From Tranzscheliella williamsii (lineage: Eukaryota > Basidiomycota > Ustilaginomycetes > Ustilaginales > Ustilaginaceae), in contig JALBYF010000069.1 of assembly GCA_023212725.1 (NCBI GenBank), positions 1-64,000 of the forward strand: DNA of 64,000 nt, written 5' to 3'. Of this stretch, positions 10,393 to 21,575 are shown in pieces (the stretch's first letter is position 1; every line of letters begins with the position of its first letter). The position numbers were made by a program, and so were the translations under genes. Below the pieces are notes generated by a model. That model searched no databases. It had not been told where the DNA came from and worked only from the letters and a program-made list of their open reading frames with translations.

Positions 10393-10957
10393 TTCTCTTA
10401 TCCTGAAGGGGCACAGACTCCAATTTCATGAGCATTTTGTCCATCATTTCGATGCCTATTAATTCTCTGGAGACACATTTTTCGGTCGGGATCTGCGGTG
10501 TTTGCGATCCTGTTCCCATACTCACGCCAGGAATCATCAAGCTTTTGAAGAATTGTGCGCAGTAGGAAAGCACATTCATAAGCACATTCGGAAGCAAGAT
10601 GTTGGTATGATGCCTTATGTTGCGTAGCTGGCGGCACCCTGTCTGATCGCCGAGGCCATGGTAGTAGTAGTACAAGGATGAACACAGAGAAGAAAAAGAC
10701 TAAGAGAGACGCGACAAGAAGCAGAAGAGGAGCAGGGAGGGGTAGCGGTACAGGCGATCCGCCATGCCTATGTCGCGAGAAGTCGACATGACGCGATAGA
10801 CGCCAGTGCAAGACCGCAGTCGTAACGGCCAGGACTCTATATCGCAGCCACTGTTACGCGCGACTACGACTCGAGGCACGGCGCGTCAAAGGACGGAAAT
10901 GGGTCGATGATAGTACAGTGGAGGAGGCCGAGAAGAGTAAACGCGCATGGATGGCGC
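10393..10957. other. Convergent 3' region, cyclophilin and H2A
   Basis: Both flanking genes end here. Minus-strand open stretches of 111-137 codons overlap each other in different frames and are not supported. Confidence 0.5.
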
Positions 10958-11456
10958 TTAGACGTCCTGGGATCCACCGGCCTTCTTGGGCTTACCGGAC
11001 TTGGCCGGAAGAAGCTCGGACTGGATGAAGGGCAAGACACCACCCTGGGAGATGGTGACGCCACCAAGAAGCTTGTTGAGCTCCTCATCGTTTCGGATCG
11101 CAAGCTGCAAGTGACGGGGAATGATTCGCGACTTCTTGTTGTCTCGGGCAGCGTTACCAGCGAGCTCAAGGATCTCGGCCGCCAGGTATTCGAGGACAGC
11201 GGCGAGGTAGACTGTGACACGGTACAGAGATGACGAGACAGACGTCAGCACCCGAACACTGAACACTCGAAAGCAAGGATCGTCTGCGGATTTACTTACC
11301 AGGGGCACCGGCACCAACACGCTGAGCGTAGTTGCCCTTTCGGAGAAGTCGGTGGATTCGACCGACGGGGAACTGGAGACCAGCCTTGGCAGATCGGGAC
11401 TGGGCCTTGGAAGAGGCGTCGCCAGCCTTTCCACCGGATTTGCCACCAGAAGACAT
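10958..11456 (-). CDS. HTA1: Histone H2A
   Basis: Two exons, 11456-11300 and 11211-10958, give 136 residues. The intron has donor GTAAGT and acceptor TGTCACAG; it falls between GAGAP and [14 protein letters not shown], with the Val codon split G|TC. The histone-fold sequence is canonical: [55 protein letters not shown]. The tail ends in SQDV, the SQ-acidic-hydrophobic motif phosphorylated by ATM/ATR-type kinases at DNA breaks, so this core H2A also does the job of animal H2AX. The N-terminus [12 protein letters not shown] is a typical acetylatable tail. It forms a head-to-head pair with H2B. Confidence 0.97.
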
Positions 11457-12542
11457 CTTGAGTATGTAAGTGTTGAGGGTTGTGGTGAGGGAGAAAGGGC
11501 TGAGAGTTGTTGAGTTGACGATGAGGAGGTAGAAAGAAGAAGGGGAGGGCCACGGTGTTGGCAACGGATTCCTGTGAGGGTTTTATGATCTTCAGCCGGC
11601 GTACGCAGCGACTGCATCACATTAGCAGCGAGAGGGCGGAACGCTGCGTAAGTGCGGGTCGACTGTAGAGACTGTTGGGATGCTTGGCCCCACGAGCTTG
11701 CATTGTGACCTTTCGCGTCGCGACGGGGGTTCAACCTCGTGCAGCAACTAATATGCAGCCTTCGTAGATTTGACGTACCTTCTGTCATTTCTCCTGATCC
11801 GAAAGCTGGAACGGGGTTTTTGGCTCAACCAGCAACGCGTTCGACATTTAGGGCCTTCGTCAATTTCGAAGGCTCAAATCTACACCGCAACCCCCACCTA
11901 GGGTCCATAGAGTGTAATCTCGAACTAGGATCTATAGAGTGTATGCTAGTGAATACGCTGTTGTCACCTCGCTGGCACACAGCTGTTAAGATTGACCACG
12001 GACATTGTTTGTGGGCAACGAAGGAATAGAAGGCTCCATTGCTAGGATCGCGAGCAGCCTGAAAGGCGCAAGGGTCTTGTCAGAGCGAGGAGGTGGGGAG
12101 GCCATAATATTAACACTAGATATCGTCGTAGGAGCGCCGCACGGAAATAATAGGGGCTTCGGAGGCCCGAATGCTAAACCACGTTGATGTTTGGTACGAA
12201 GAAACAAAAAGGCGGGCCACGAAAGTTAGCAGCCAGGCTAGACCCTACAGAGCGACGCGCGGATGATAGGATTTTGAGTGAGAACGGGTCGGCACTTGGT
12301 CAGTGTTGAACGCGTCGCATGCTCGAAGCGTCCTTCCGCTTCTCCAAATAGCGCAGGAAGCTGACGCGCCTGACGCCAACGCTCAGTTGATCGTGCAGGA
12401 GAATCACCAATAGGTTTATAACCCTCGCCTCTTAGGATCAGGTCCACTACAGCTTCTCCTCTTCTCCTCTCTCTTTTCCTCATCCAGCGAATCATTCTCA
12501 AGCCCACCTCTCCCTTCCACCACCCAAACAACTCTAGTCAAT
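11457..12542. promoter_or_regulatory. Shared H2A-H2B divergent promoter
   Basis: 1086 bp between the two histone ATGs. On the H2B side a CCAAT box (12407-12411) is followed directly by a TATA-like TTTATAA (12415-12421), about 125 bp before the ATG, with a pyrimidine-rich leader. On the H2A side a CATAAAA-like element lies near 11580. The middle carries a 23-bp imperfect direct repeat (separate entry). Core histone genes in fungi are commonly paired this way for S-phase co-regulation. Confidence 0.6.
11898..11947. repeat. Imperfect 23-bp direct repeat, period 27
   Basis: Two copies at 11898-11920 and 11925-11947 share CTAGG-TC-ATAGAGTGTA-CT with four mismatches. They lie in the middle of the histone intergenic region, so they could be a bidirectional factor-binding site; that role is inference. 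Confidence 0.5.
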
Positions 12543-12971
12543 ATGGCTCCCAAGCCCGCTGAGAAGAAGCCCTCCTCCACCGCCGGTAAGGCCCCTGCCT
12601 CTTCGGCTGGCAAGGCCCCCGCTGAGGCCGCCAAGAAGACTTCCAAGGCTCCCGCCAAGTCTGGCGAGAAGAAGAAGGCGACCAAGGTCCGCAAGGAGAC
12701 CTACTCGACCTACATCTACCGAGTTCTGAAGCAGGTTCACCCCGACACTGGTATCTCCAACAAAGCCATGGCCATCTTGAACTCCTTTGTCCAGGATATC
12801 TTTGAGCGAATCGCCACCGAGGCTTCCAAGCTTGCTTCCTACAACAAGAAGTCCACCATCACCTCCCGAGAGATCCAGACCGCTGTGCGACTCATCCTCC
12901 CCGGTGAGCTTTCCAAGCACGCCATCTCCGAAGGTACCAAGTCCGTCACCAAGTTCTCTTCCTCCAAGTAA
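12543..12971 (+). CDS. HTB1: Histone H2B
   Basis: 142 residues, intron-free, start ATG at 12543. The lysine/alanine/proline-rich N-terminal tail ([12 protein letters not shown]) is followed by the histone fold: [25 protein letters not shown]-like [39 protein letters not shown]. It ends [13 protein letters not shown], containing the lysine that is ubiquitylated by Rad6/Bre1 in fungi (KFSSSK context). Divergent partner of H2A. Codon use is strongly biased to C-ending codons, as expected of a highly expressed gene. Confidence 0.97.
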   Translation: MAPKPAEKKPSSTAGKAPASSAGKAPAEAAKKTSKAPAKSGEKKKATKVRKETYSTYIYRVLKQVHPDTGISNKAMAILNSFVQDIFERIATEASKLASYNKKSTITSREIQTAVRLILPGELSKHAISEGTKSVTKFSSSK

Positions 12972-13566
12972 AGACTTGCGTCGCGTACTTTGTATTATTC
13001 TCACATCATGTCCTCCATTGCTGCCTTCGCGTGAAGCGCGTCGGTGGCGAGGTGCCCACTGCCGGCGAACCGCGGTCCCGGCGTGATAGGCCCTCCCTCG
13101 TCCCACACACATCTCCCCTCTATTTCTTTCCTTTTTCTTGGTTGTCTTGTATCTCTTCTGTACTTTTACTACCAGCGCTAGCATCGTCTCAGATATATCC
13201 AGCAGCAATCTGAGCACATCGGTCTCGAACCATCTTTTCTCGAGTGATGTTCACGCCTGAGCCTGATCCTCGGTGTTGGAGGCCGTCCATGAACGCAGTA
13301 ATGGAAGACGCATTGGCGCTGCATGCTCACGCTTGGCGCGATACGCATGGTCCGGGCCGATAGTAATTCTCAGGGATTTTGAGCAAACCGAGCCGAGATG
13401 CTAGGTACAAGTACAGGTATGGAGAACGAAGAAGAAGTTGATGGCGGGGCTTCCGCTCGGCTGACTAGGTAATCTATGATGAGCAACGAAGGTGCGTCGA
13501 GCTGAGGCTGTTCGGTTCGACGAGGCGCGGGGTGCCGCGGATGTCCATGTGGGCGCATGTGGTTCG
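12972..13566. other. Convergent 3' region, H2B and VPS24
   Basis: Contains both 3' untranslated regions. No gene and no metazoan-type histone stem-loop was seen after the H2B stop. Confidence 0.5.
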
Positions 13567-14516
13567 CTAGCCTCGGAGGAGGCCGTCGAGGGCATCCTGC
13601 ATCCGTTGCATGTCCTGCTGCTCCTCTTCTTCAGTCGCTTTGGGATCTTCGATGGCCAGGTCCGGAAGGCGGTCCGTGGCCGTCGCTTGTCCGAGCTTGC
13701 CGTCCGTGAGCTGGAAGAGGACCTTGTCGACCTCTTCCTGCGCCTCATCCTCCATTTCCTCTTCGTCTTCGCCTAGGACACCAGAGTCTAGCGCGTCGTC
13801 CATAAGCTCTTCCATGATCCCCGCCTGTACAGTGAAGCCACCGTTGTGCGCGTTAGTAACAGGGCCCATGGGTACTGTAGCGTGCGGCGAGTTGCGAATG
13901 CTTACCTTGGTCATTTCTGTGCTCATTTGTCGCATCACTGCTGATACTTCTGGAAGTTTAACGAGCTGATTTGAGAGTTTCATGATCTCTGTCGACTTCT
14001 GCATGCTCCCGGTTACCTTGTACATCGCTATTGAGCGTATGTGAGGTGAGTCACAACGTGTCGATTCGGTAAGTCCTCCTGACTGTCTAGTGAACGCGGC
14101 GAGCACGGGCAGGGATAAACTTACCAAGTTGATGCTGCAGCTGCATGCCTATGCTATTTAATCGTGCTTTGGAGACGGCGAGCCGGTTCTTCTGCTTCGA
14201 GGCTCTGACGACCTCTCTTGCCAGAATCTTTGCGTTCTTGACGTCGCCCTTCTTGGCGAGTTTCTTGATCTCGACTTTGGTTTTGGCGGATCCCTGATCG
14301 ATCTGTTTCATCTCCCTGTCCAGACCTCGCTGTTCCGCTCGCAGTTGCGACTGTACCTTCTTGACGCGCTCTGTAGCAAGGAGTGCGGGGGGAAATACGT
14401 CGATGTCAGCGCTAGCTGATTCTGGCAGCGAAAGGATCTGACCCTGGTTGACGCCTAGCTTGTGCACACTTACCCTCTTGCGTCGGTCCGAATATGAACT
14501 TGGATACCGCCTGCAT
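13567..14516 (-). CDS. VPS24: ESCRT-III subunit Vps24 / CHMP3
   Basis: Four exons, 14516-14474, 14370-14125, 14027-13906 and 13824-13567, encode 222 residues. Donors read GTAAGT, GTAAGT, GTAAGC; acceptors CTACAG, CAATAG, TGTACAG. The joined N-terminus MQAVSKFIFGPTQEERVKK leads into a basic helical Snf7 core (DREMKQID, IKKLAKKGDVKNAKILAREVV, QLAMYKVTGSMQKSTEIMK, MSTEMTKAGIMEELMDD) and an acidic C-terminal tail ending MQRMQDALDGLLRG, a MIM-like helix that binds Vps4. The segment order and length match animal CHMP3 (222-224 residues). ESCRT-III polymers bud and cut membranes inward at endosomes. Intron 3 is 81 bp with no in-frame stop, so retention would insert 27 residues. Confidence 0.88.
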
Positions 14517-17510
14517 GTTCGACCGCTGTTCTGTGGGCGGTGTTCGCGACCAGCCTGTAGTACGATAGGCCTCTGCTTCTCCTTAGAACGCGCTTCGGAG
14601 TCTCGATTCTGTCTGGTTGGATGAGCCCGGCGATGGATGGCAGGAGGCTATGATAACAAATCGGCCCGCTTTAGCGTTGGCGTGTGGAGCACATGTGGAC
14701 TCGTATCTCGGAAGCCGGGAATGCTGTGGCCAACTCCAGTTCTACGTTTTGTGAACTTAACACCCTCGTTCACCTCGATACATCGCAACAAGACCGCCTA
14801 GTGCGCTGCTCCCTTCCGGTAAGGGCTCCGCTATGAGCTGTAGGCCAGGTCATTGCTGGTTCATGGCGAAAGGAACAAGTTTGTCGATCATTGTCACATC
14901 AATGGAAGCTTCACAAATAGTTAACGTCAGGTTTAATAGATGATTAGTTGGGACAAAAAGGACAGAAAATATGCATCGGAAAATAAGAAGATAAAAACAG
15001 GAATGCGCAGTCTCCGCTGCGATCCCAGGAAAGGTCAGGTGGCGCCGATCAGACCTTGCCAACAATGTGATAGACCTCGTAGCTCCAGAGAACGGGGCCA
15101 GGTTTGGTGACGAGGGAAGGTGAGGAGTAGTACGCCCTCAGCAGAGCACGTGACGACACACGGTCGCGCTTCGCGGCGCACAGACGCGCGTCCTGCAATA
15201 GACGTCTTTATGCGGGAAGCGGCAATCTGAATAAAAGACCTGCCGGTTGTAGATTCCCCGTATCTGCCGCACCCGGTTACAAACTGGTAGTCGTATCGTC
15301 ATCGAGCAGGCCTCAAGCAGACGCTGGTTCACCACAGCGGCGCGGCATGCGGAGCGCGATGTTTTTATTGATAGAGGACGCGTCGCGACAGTGTGGCTTA
15401 GCCAGGCAAGGCACGAACACGCACAGCACTGCCGTGGTGCATTTAAGTGCGAAAGTGCACCATGATCGACCCCTCGCATACGCCGGTTTCGAAGACGCGC
15501 AGCGAAACTGGTCGCCCGTTGAGTGCGTATTGAAGACTACGCCGTACCTGTCTGTATCCTGTCTCGATTGGCCAAGCCGAGCAAGACCATCCCTCTTCGA
15601 GACGCAGCACGCTGAGCAACGCGTAAACCCTTGACGGAGGCGCTCGAGACGTTCCGTTAAGCGAAAGGGAGTAAGGAAATGAGTCACGAACGGCCCCGTC
15701 CAACGGCTCGAGCATAGTACTTCAACAGGAACATACGTGTCGTACGGGAAATACGACATGGTTGGAGGGGTAGATCACACCCGCCCGTCGAAGAACCTGA
15801 TACCCGTCGTCAACGCGCAACGAACAAGCAGCCGCGAACGCAGGCACACACACCCTCGCCACCATCGGTTCAGTCAACACCTAGGCCTCTGCCCTGCCTC
15901 TCTGACATCCGGCGAGGAGGAGTTCAGCAAGGTAGGCTACGTACATGCAGTCGTGCGGCGTGCTAGGAAGCTTCGCCTTGCAACGACTTGGGTGGACAGA
16001 TTTGGACAGCGGATCTGGTCGATCTAAAATCCGCTCTTCAACCTCCTTGCCTTAATCACTTGGAGGCGTATATTCATGTGGATTCAAAAGCAGAACGCCA
16101 CTGCGCGTACAACAGATTAGCTGCACAGATAGATACATACCCCGGCATAGAGTGGTGAAGCGAGCGAGAATCAGGCCGCTAGACCGAGACATGGGAAAAT
16201 CTGCAGAGAATATATCTGGCGCTAAGATGGATGTGTGAAAGACGGGCAAACAAGCAACGGTATGCGCTGGGGACTGTGACTGTTGTCCCAAAGCAGACTG
16301 AAGTGGGGATATGCGCGATGCCCGAGGTGAGGATCAGAGATTGGGCGCTTGATTAGCATGCCGAGGAGATGATTCCGTCTGGGGCAAGCCGAGCCACACG
16401 GTGCCACATACGCGGGGGTTGTAGGATCGACAACTAGTGGCAAGACGCCTTCTTGCCTTGTCGCTCAGCGATGCTCGTGCCCGTAAGGCCTCGGCCTGTG
16501 CACCCAAACCCACTCTGGCAAGATGTCCATATGCTCATCGGCAGAACTTACCTCATTGTCGTTGCGCGGTTTGGGTGGTGTTGCGGCCGCGGCCAACTGG
16601 AGGCAACGGCAGGTGCACGGGTGCTTCGCACTCGTATTGGCATTCGTATTCGCCTTCGTAGTCGCCTTCGTATTCGCATTCTATCTGCCTGTCCCTTGCG
16701 TTTCGGGCTGTAATCACAGGGCTTTCTCTGTTCTATTCTTACATACAAAGGAACGTGTGACGGCTGTTGTTTATGCTACTCCCTCTTCCACATCAGCCTC
16801 CGCGTCTCTCGCTTCGCTCGTCCCTAGCCTGAAGCCATCCCCCTTGCCGTCTGCCACTCTCTCCTCATTCTCACACCTCACCCTCCTTTGCATCATCCGG
16901 CTCGGGTTGGCTCTCGCGCCCCTTACCTCGACCCGTCACTTTCGACACGTCCTACCTCCTACTCGTCCACACCAAACAACTTCCACCGCGTTTACGGAGC
17001 CGCCTTCCCCTCTCCCACCTGCACGCTTGGGCCTCCATCCCGCATCTTGCAGCCAACACCCCTGCTACCTCGCAGCCGCACCCTGCTAGCTTGCTGGACG
17101 CCACGGTTTTCAACTCTTAGCCCTTGTTGCCAGCTGTCCATCTTCGTCACACTTTCCGTGCCAGCCGTTGCGGTTGTCTCATTTTTCGCTTCTCGCAGTC
17201 CACCCACCACCTCGTCACCTGTCGACTCTCCGAGCCGGCTTCTCGCTGTCTTCCTTTCTTTCTTCTCATCACTTTGAGCTACTCTGACACCCTCTCTCCG
17301 CTTCTGCATTCCAATCTTGGTCTCTACCCTACGTTGTTCCGGTCCAGACTCAACACTTACACCTAGATCAGCGGTAATGACCCTCGTCGCCCTCTGACAC
17401 CACCCGACAGCTTGCGAAGGGGTCTCCAAACAACGGATTCAAGCGGGCTCTAGCCGGCACCGTCCATCCGTCTACTTATCTGTCAGTGAACCTGCCAAAT
17501 ATATTGAAGC
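14517..17510. other. Gene-poor 3-kb stretch with long pyrimidine-rich leader
   Basis: No supported gene. The longest minus-strand stretch with an ATG (15313-15759, 148 codons) has no recognisable domain, is Cys/Arg rich, and overlaps plus-strand stretches of similar length. From about 16750 to 17500 the plus strand becomes C/T-rich, typical of a long 5' leader for the gene starting at 17511. A 12-bp tandem repeat sits at its upstream end (separate entry). Confidence 0.5.
16631..16681. repeat. 12-bp tandem repeat, about four copies
   Basis: Consensus TTCGTATTCGCC, units at 16631-16642, 16643-16654, 16655-16666 and 16667-16678 with one to three differences each, plus three more bases. Lies about 0.8 kb before the ATG at 17511. 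Confidence 0.75.
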
Positions 17511-20500
17511 ATGTCTGCCGTCGCAACACAAACCAATTCCAACACCAATTCCTACTATGAGTCTGAAGGCAGACCTAGCGTCGACCAGATGAAAGCATCG
17601 AATCTCACCAACAAGTCTCGCGATCTGGCTCTCGCGCTTAGGAGGGAGCGAGACGGCGCTCAAAGATCCTTCCGGCCTCCTTCCAACTGGTCGCAGCACA
17701 CCGGCCATCACAATATAGTCTGGAAAGGCGATGCAGGCGACAACAGCTTGACGCACGAAGACCAGTTTTCGGATGCAGAAAGCTGGGACGCTGAAACACA
17801 CGAAGGTTCACAAGCAGCTACGAACGGTGACCATGACGCTACTGCAAGCGTATATGGCCATGCACGACCCTCCAGCATCGGAAGCTCCATCTTTGCGGGC
17901 AGAGGCGCACTGGCAGATCGCCGCCGACGGGAAAAACCGCCGCCTCTGCCGGGTCTGTCCGTCGCACAAACAAATCACCTTGCAGGACCAGACGCACTTG
18001 GCCTTCTCAGCCCTTCCGGGCAGAGTATGCTCAGCCCGCGGACAGATGGCAGTGGTTTCGAAACCGATAGCCAGTACAGTGCCTACGATGAAAAGGAGGC
18101 TCGTATGCAAGATTTTGAGCTGGAACCGACACTCCCGGCTACCCGTGCTCCAGCAGCGCAAGCAGTAGTGGATGCCCACGCCTCCAGAAGCGCTGTGCTA
18201 CCACTCCGTGCCTCTTCCAGAGCTCCACCGCTACCCGCAAAGGCAGCATCTAGGAGCAGCAACGAATCTAGCGAAAGGGGCGGAAATGAATCTTTCGAGA
18301 ACAGCAGACTCGGGCAATCCCAACTGGCTGTCGCAGACACCTCTTTCTCATCCTCTCAGCACACAGCGTCGCGGAGCCTTGAACAAGAGAACATGGTATC
18401 ACCTCTTCGACGAGTCTTGCCCGACGGTACACAGATACCCAAGATGCCACCCATTCCCCAGACTTCCGACAGGACAAAGCCTAAGCTCCCAAAGGCCCGT
18501 CGCAATCGCTCACCCGTGCTTTCCTTCGACGGCGCCGCTGCTGAAGAGGAGAAAAAGCTGTCGGAAATGCAACAAGGTCTCACTAACGATCCTCGAAGGC
18601 TTAGCACGCTAGGCCCTAGGGTGAAGAAGAATGCGCCTGCACCTTGGGAGTTGGGCGGAGAGGAAGGAACGTCGGCCACTGGACGAACCTCTCTCCGTGA
18701 CACATTCCGTCCAAGTACTGATGGCTATTCGAGATCCAAATCGAGACCGTCTGTAGAGAGTGCTTTTCCCGGTGGAAGAAGCCCAAATCCAGTTGCTTCC
18801 TCCGCTCCATCCGCAGCATTTACCACCCAAACCGTCTCTTTTGAACAAGAAGCACAGAAAGAGGACGATGGACATTCGGCATTTGCTTCGCAGCGGTCCC
18901 GGTCCAAAAGCGTCTCGAGCAGTGCTGCAGGCATGCTGAAAGGTCTTGGCCTGTCCTCTGCAGCTGCCCCAACGTCGAAAAAGGGAAAGCTGACAAGGGC
19001 ATTCCGTCTTGTCGGGGGCGGGCCAAGCAGCGGTGATGATCGCAAGCAGGCTCAGAGCGCTTCGAACCCACTGAATGAGGTCCCCTTTCTTAAAAACAAC
19101 AGTCTTGCGGCCCCTTCACCGCATCCTAATCCACGACATGATCAAGTGGGGATGCCTATCAGCTCCTCGTCGCGCACAATCAATGGCAAGTCGGGTGGTT
19201 TAAGCCAGAGCCAGTCAGACCTGATCAACATTATCGCGGCTTCCAATACCAAGTATAAGAACCAAGCTAGCTCTGCCCCTATGCCTCCGCAAAGCCATGA
19301 TCTTTCTTCATCACCTCACCTTGGGGGACGCCGATCGCTGAGCAGCTCTAAATACAATGGCACGAGCGAGAGCAGCGAGAATGGTGCCGATGCGGGGCAT
19401 TGCTCGCGCAAGGATTCAGACAGTCCACGAGCGTTTGGTCGAACCACCGAAGCCGCGCAAGCCGAACGATGCAGCTCTGAGTCTGACCAAATCGCTGCTC
19501 ATGGTTACCCTGCTGGGGTAACAAGTTTCGAAACGGCTGCGATGACTGCTCCTATGCATACCGTGCGCTCGAGCACTCCACCAGTCCCCAGTAGGATGGC
19601 ATCTTCCTCGAGCCAGGCCTCAAGCAACCATGCGCTGCCAGGCAGTATCGAGGGTGTTCCTTACAAACTGATTACATTGGAGCAAGCCCGAGAGCAGGTA
19701 CGCCAGAAACAGTCCGAGTGGCTCGCGACGGCAGGGCCGTCGTCGGGCCTGAACAAGTCGCCTAGCGCGCTGTCGATGAATGCATTTTTCGAGGATGCAA
19801 ACGTCATGAAGGAGGCTGGCAACGATGCCTCTGCGACAGCGTCGGCCAAGATGCTCAAAAATAAGAAGAGCGGTTTCTTGCGTAAATTGAAAAAGGAAAA
19901 GGGCGCCAGCATCGAGCTGGACGGCGTCTCCACCTTTCCTGCGAGCATGAGCAGCAAGGATCTGAGCTATAGCAGCCAATCTCCTATGCCATCTTTTTCA
20001 GTCACGGGCTTGGACGACAAGAGCGACATCAAGATTGGTACAACCGAGACACCGGCGCTGTCCGTTCGGCCTGTATCGTCTATGTTCTCTGGATTCGCGG
20101 CCGATTTCCTTGATAGGACGGCTATCCCAGGCGGACACTTGGGCGATTCTTCCTTTCCATCCGGGGCCAGCTCAAATGGTCTGCTTGTTCCTAGTAGCCC
20201 CGTAGCTCTGCCCTTGCGATCAATGGAAGCGAAGAGAGCGAGCCCAGCTGCTTGTTTCGATGCGGGCGTTGGTGGAAAGAAGATAGGAGCGGCCTCGTCT
20301 TGGCGACCGCTGGTTGCCGATATCAAGGTAATGCCGCATGGTGCTGCTCTTCCTGGGCCCAAGGTGCCTGGATCAGCAGAAACAAATTGGAGCCATGGGC
20401 GGACATCGACGCGGCTGCCGAGTCTTGACGCGGGGGCTAGCACCTCGGACGGCCAATCGCAATTCCATTCTCCAAGCCATTCGCCGATCACACCTTCGTT

Positions 20501-20939
20501 CCAAGTACCGACGAGTTCGACGGGTGGGGGGAGTGCCGCAATGGCGCCTGCGGGTAGTGGAAGCGAAGAGACAGAGACTGGCGAGTCTCGCCCACCAAGC
20601 GTACACATCAGCGAAGAAGTACGTCAACGGGCACGGGAGATTGAGACGCTCATGTTGGAGCTTAGCACCGAGCTCCACGAGCTGCGCATCCAACACGTCG
20701 GGCCTGGCATTGCGCCGACGTTCACACCCAGCCAAGCAGAGGACGGCGTGGTCAACGCGCAACCGGCCATCGGCGAGTGTCCCAGCTGCGGATGCGGATG
20801 CGCCGAGCAGAGGCGGCTGCAAAGCATCAATGAGGCGGCCGTGCTCAAGGGCGTCAGCGTCCTGGATCGCGGCCGCGCGCTCAAACCCTCCCAGAACATG
20901 GGCAACACGGGCAAGTTCGGCGGCTACACCAACCGCTAG
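17511..20939 (+). CDS. Large disordered serine-rich protein of unknown function
   Basis: 1142 residues from an ATG at 17511, single exon. I do not recognise it. Nearly the whole length is Ser/Pro/Ala-rich and probably disordered, with short conserved-looking islands: SRDLALALRRERDG near the N-terminus, YKLITLEQAREQVRQKQSEWL about residues 720-740, a basic cluster KNKKSGFLRKLKKEKG about 783-798, a short coiled coil VRQRAREIETLMLELSTEL about 1040-1058, and a C-terminal cysteine cluster CPSCGCGC followed by NTGKFGGYTNR at the end. Many RS/SRS sites suggest a phosphoprotein, perhaps a cytoskeletal or signalling scaffold; that is a guess. The long C/T-rich leader suggests a regulated transcript. 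Confidence 0.8.
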   Translation: MSAVATQTNSNTNSYYESEGRPSVDQMKASNLTNKSRDLALALRRERDGAQRSFRPPSNWSQHTGHHNIVWKGDAGDNSLTHEDQFSDAESWDAETHEGSQAATNGDHDATASVYGHARPSSIGSSIFAGRGALADRRRREKPPPLPGLSVAQTNHLAGPDALGLLSPSGQSMLSPRTDGSGFETDSQYSAYDEKEARMQDFELEPTLPATRAPAAQAVVDAHASRSAVLPLRASSRAPPLPAKAASRSSNESSERGGNESFENSRLGQSQLAVADTSFSSSQHTASRSLEQENMVSPLRRVLPDGTQIPKMPPIPQTSDRTKPKLPKARRNRSPVLSFDGAAAEEEKKLSEMQQGLTNDPRRLSTLGPRVKKNAPAPWELGGEEGTSATGRTSLRDTFRPSTDGYSRSKSRPSVESAFPGGRSPNPVASSAPSAAFTTQTVSFEQEAQKEDDGHSAFASQRSRSKSVSSSAAGMLKGLGLSSAAAPTSKKGKLTRAFRLVGGGPSSGDDRKQAQSASNPLNEVPFLKNNSLAAPSPHPNPRHDQVGMPISSSSRTINGKSGGLSQSQSDLINIIAASNTKYKNQASSAPMPPQSHDLSSSPHLGGRRSLSSSKYNGTSESSENGADAGHCSRKDSDSPRAFGRTTEAAQAERCSSESDQIAAHGYPAGVTSFETAAMTAPMHTVRSSTPPVPSRMASSSSQASSNHALPGSIEGVPYKLITLEQAREQVRQKQSEWLATAGPSSGLNKSPSALSMNAFFEDANVMKEAGNDASATASAKMLKNKKSGFLRKLKKEKGASIELDGVSTFPASMSSKDLSYSSQSPMPSFSVTGLDDKSDIKIGTTETPALSVRPVSSMFSGFAADFLDRTAIPGGHLGDSSFPSGASSNGLLVPSSPVALPLRSMEAKRASPAACFDAGVGGKKIGAASSWRPLVADIKVMPHGAALPGPKVPGSAETNWSHGRTSTRLPSLDAGASTSDGQSQFHSPSHSPITPSFQVPTSSTGGGSAAMAPAGSGSEETETGESRPPSVHISEEVRQRAREIETLMLELSTELHELRIQHVGPGIAPTFTPSQAEDGVVNAQPAIGECPSCGCGCAEQRRLQSINEAAVLKGVSVLDRGRALKPSQNMGNTGKFGGYTNR

Positions 20940-21575
20940 ATCGCTCACCACTCGGGACCGTGCCCCCTGTCAGGACGCATGGAGAACAAGGGCCCTGCCT
21001 CGAGGTACTTCCCCCGCACAGAATGGAGTAACGGACCAACGAGTCGCCTGTATACTAGACCACAGCTTATATACCCTCAGATCGATCGTGACTGCCGAGC
21101 TGCCTTGCTCATGCTCGGATGCAGATGATGAATGTGGATATGATTTAGAAATCTTACAATGCCTGGCGATCCTTAGCATAGCGGATGCTGCGCGATGCCA
21201 GGCGATAAGGAGCGCGAAGCGTCACGATTTGCGCTTTGCTGAGCAATGACGTCTCGCGGCGAATTCATCCAACTTTCCGGCGCGGAAGAAAGCAGGGATG
21301 CATATGCCTGCATGGATGTACTGTATGTGTTGGTCTTCCCAGGCGCACCCACTCGCTATCTCTGCACCCACTGGCCTCATCACTTTGCAGTCTCGCGCCA
21401 CTAGTTCAGGAGTCCCAGACAACCGATCGCTGTTCTTGGCCCAAAAGACCCACCGTGCCCGCTCCGTCAACGCTATAGAAATCGCAGGTCCCGCCCGAAG
21501 CAAACGTATAACTTGGGGCCACTTCTTGCAGTGGAATCTCCTACTCCCCGAGAGACTGTACGCCGGGACACTACA
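20940..21575. other. Intergenic region before the aquaglyceroporin gene
   Basis: Holds the 3' end of the upstream gene and the promoter of the channel gene, both on the plus strand. No further gene was seen. Confidence 0.5.

Noticed and set aside
15313..15759. 148-codon minus-strand frame with an ATG
   Set aside because: Cys/Arg-rich sequence with no domain, overlapped by plus-strand frames of similar size; no splice or promoter support.
16523..17277. Plus-strand frames of 188 and 129 codons before the gene at 17511
   Set aside because: Pro/Ser/Leu translations of a C/T-rich leader in overlapping frames; the first begins with a GTG-like or weak start and neither has a domain.
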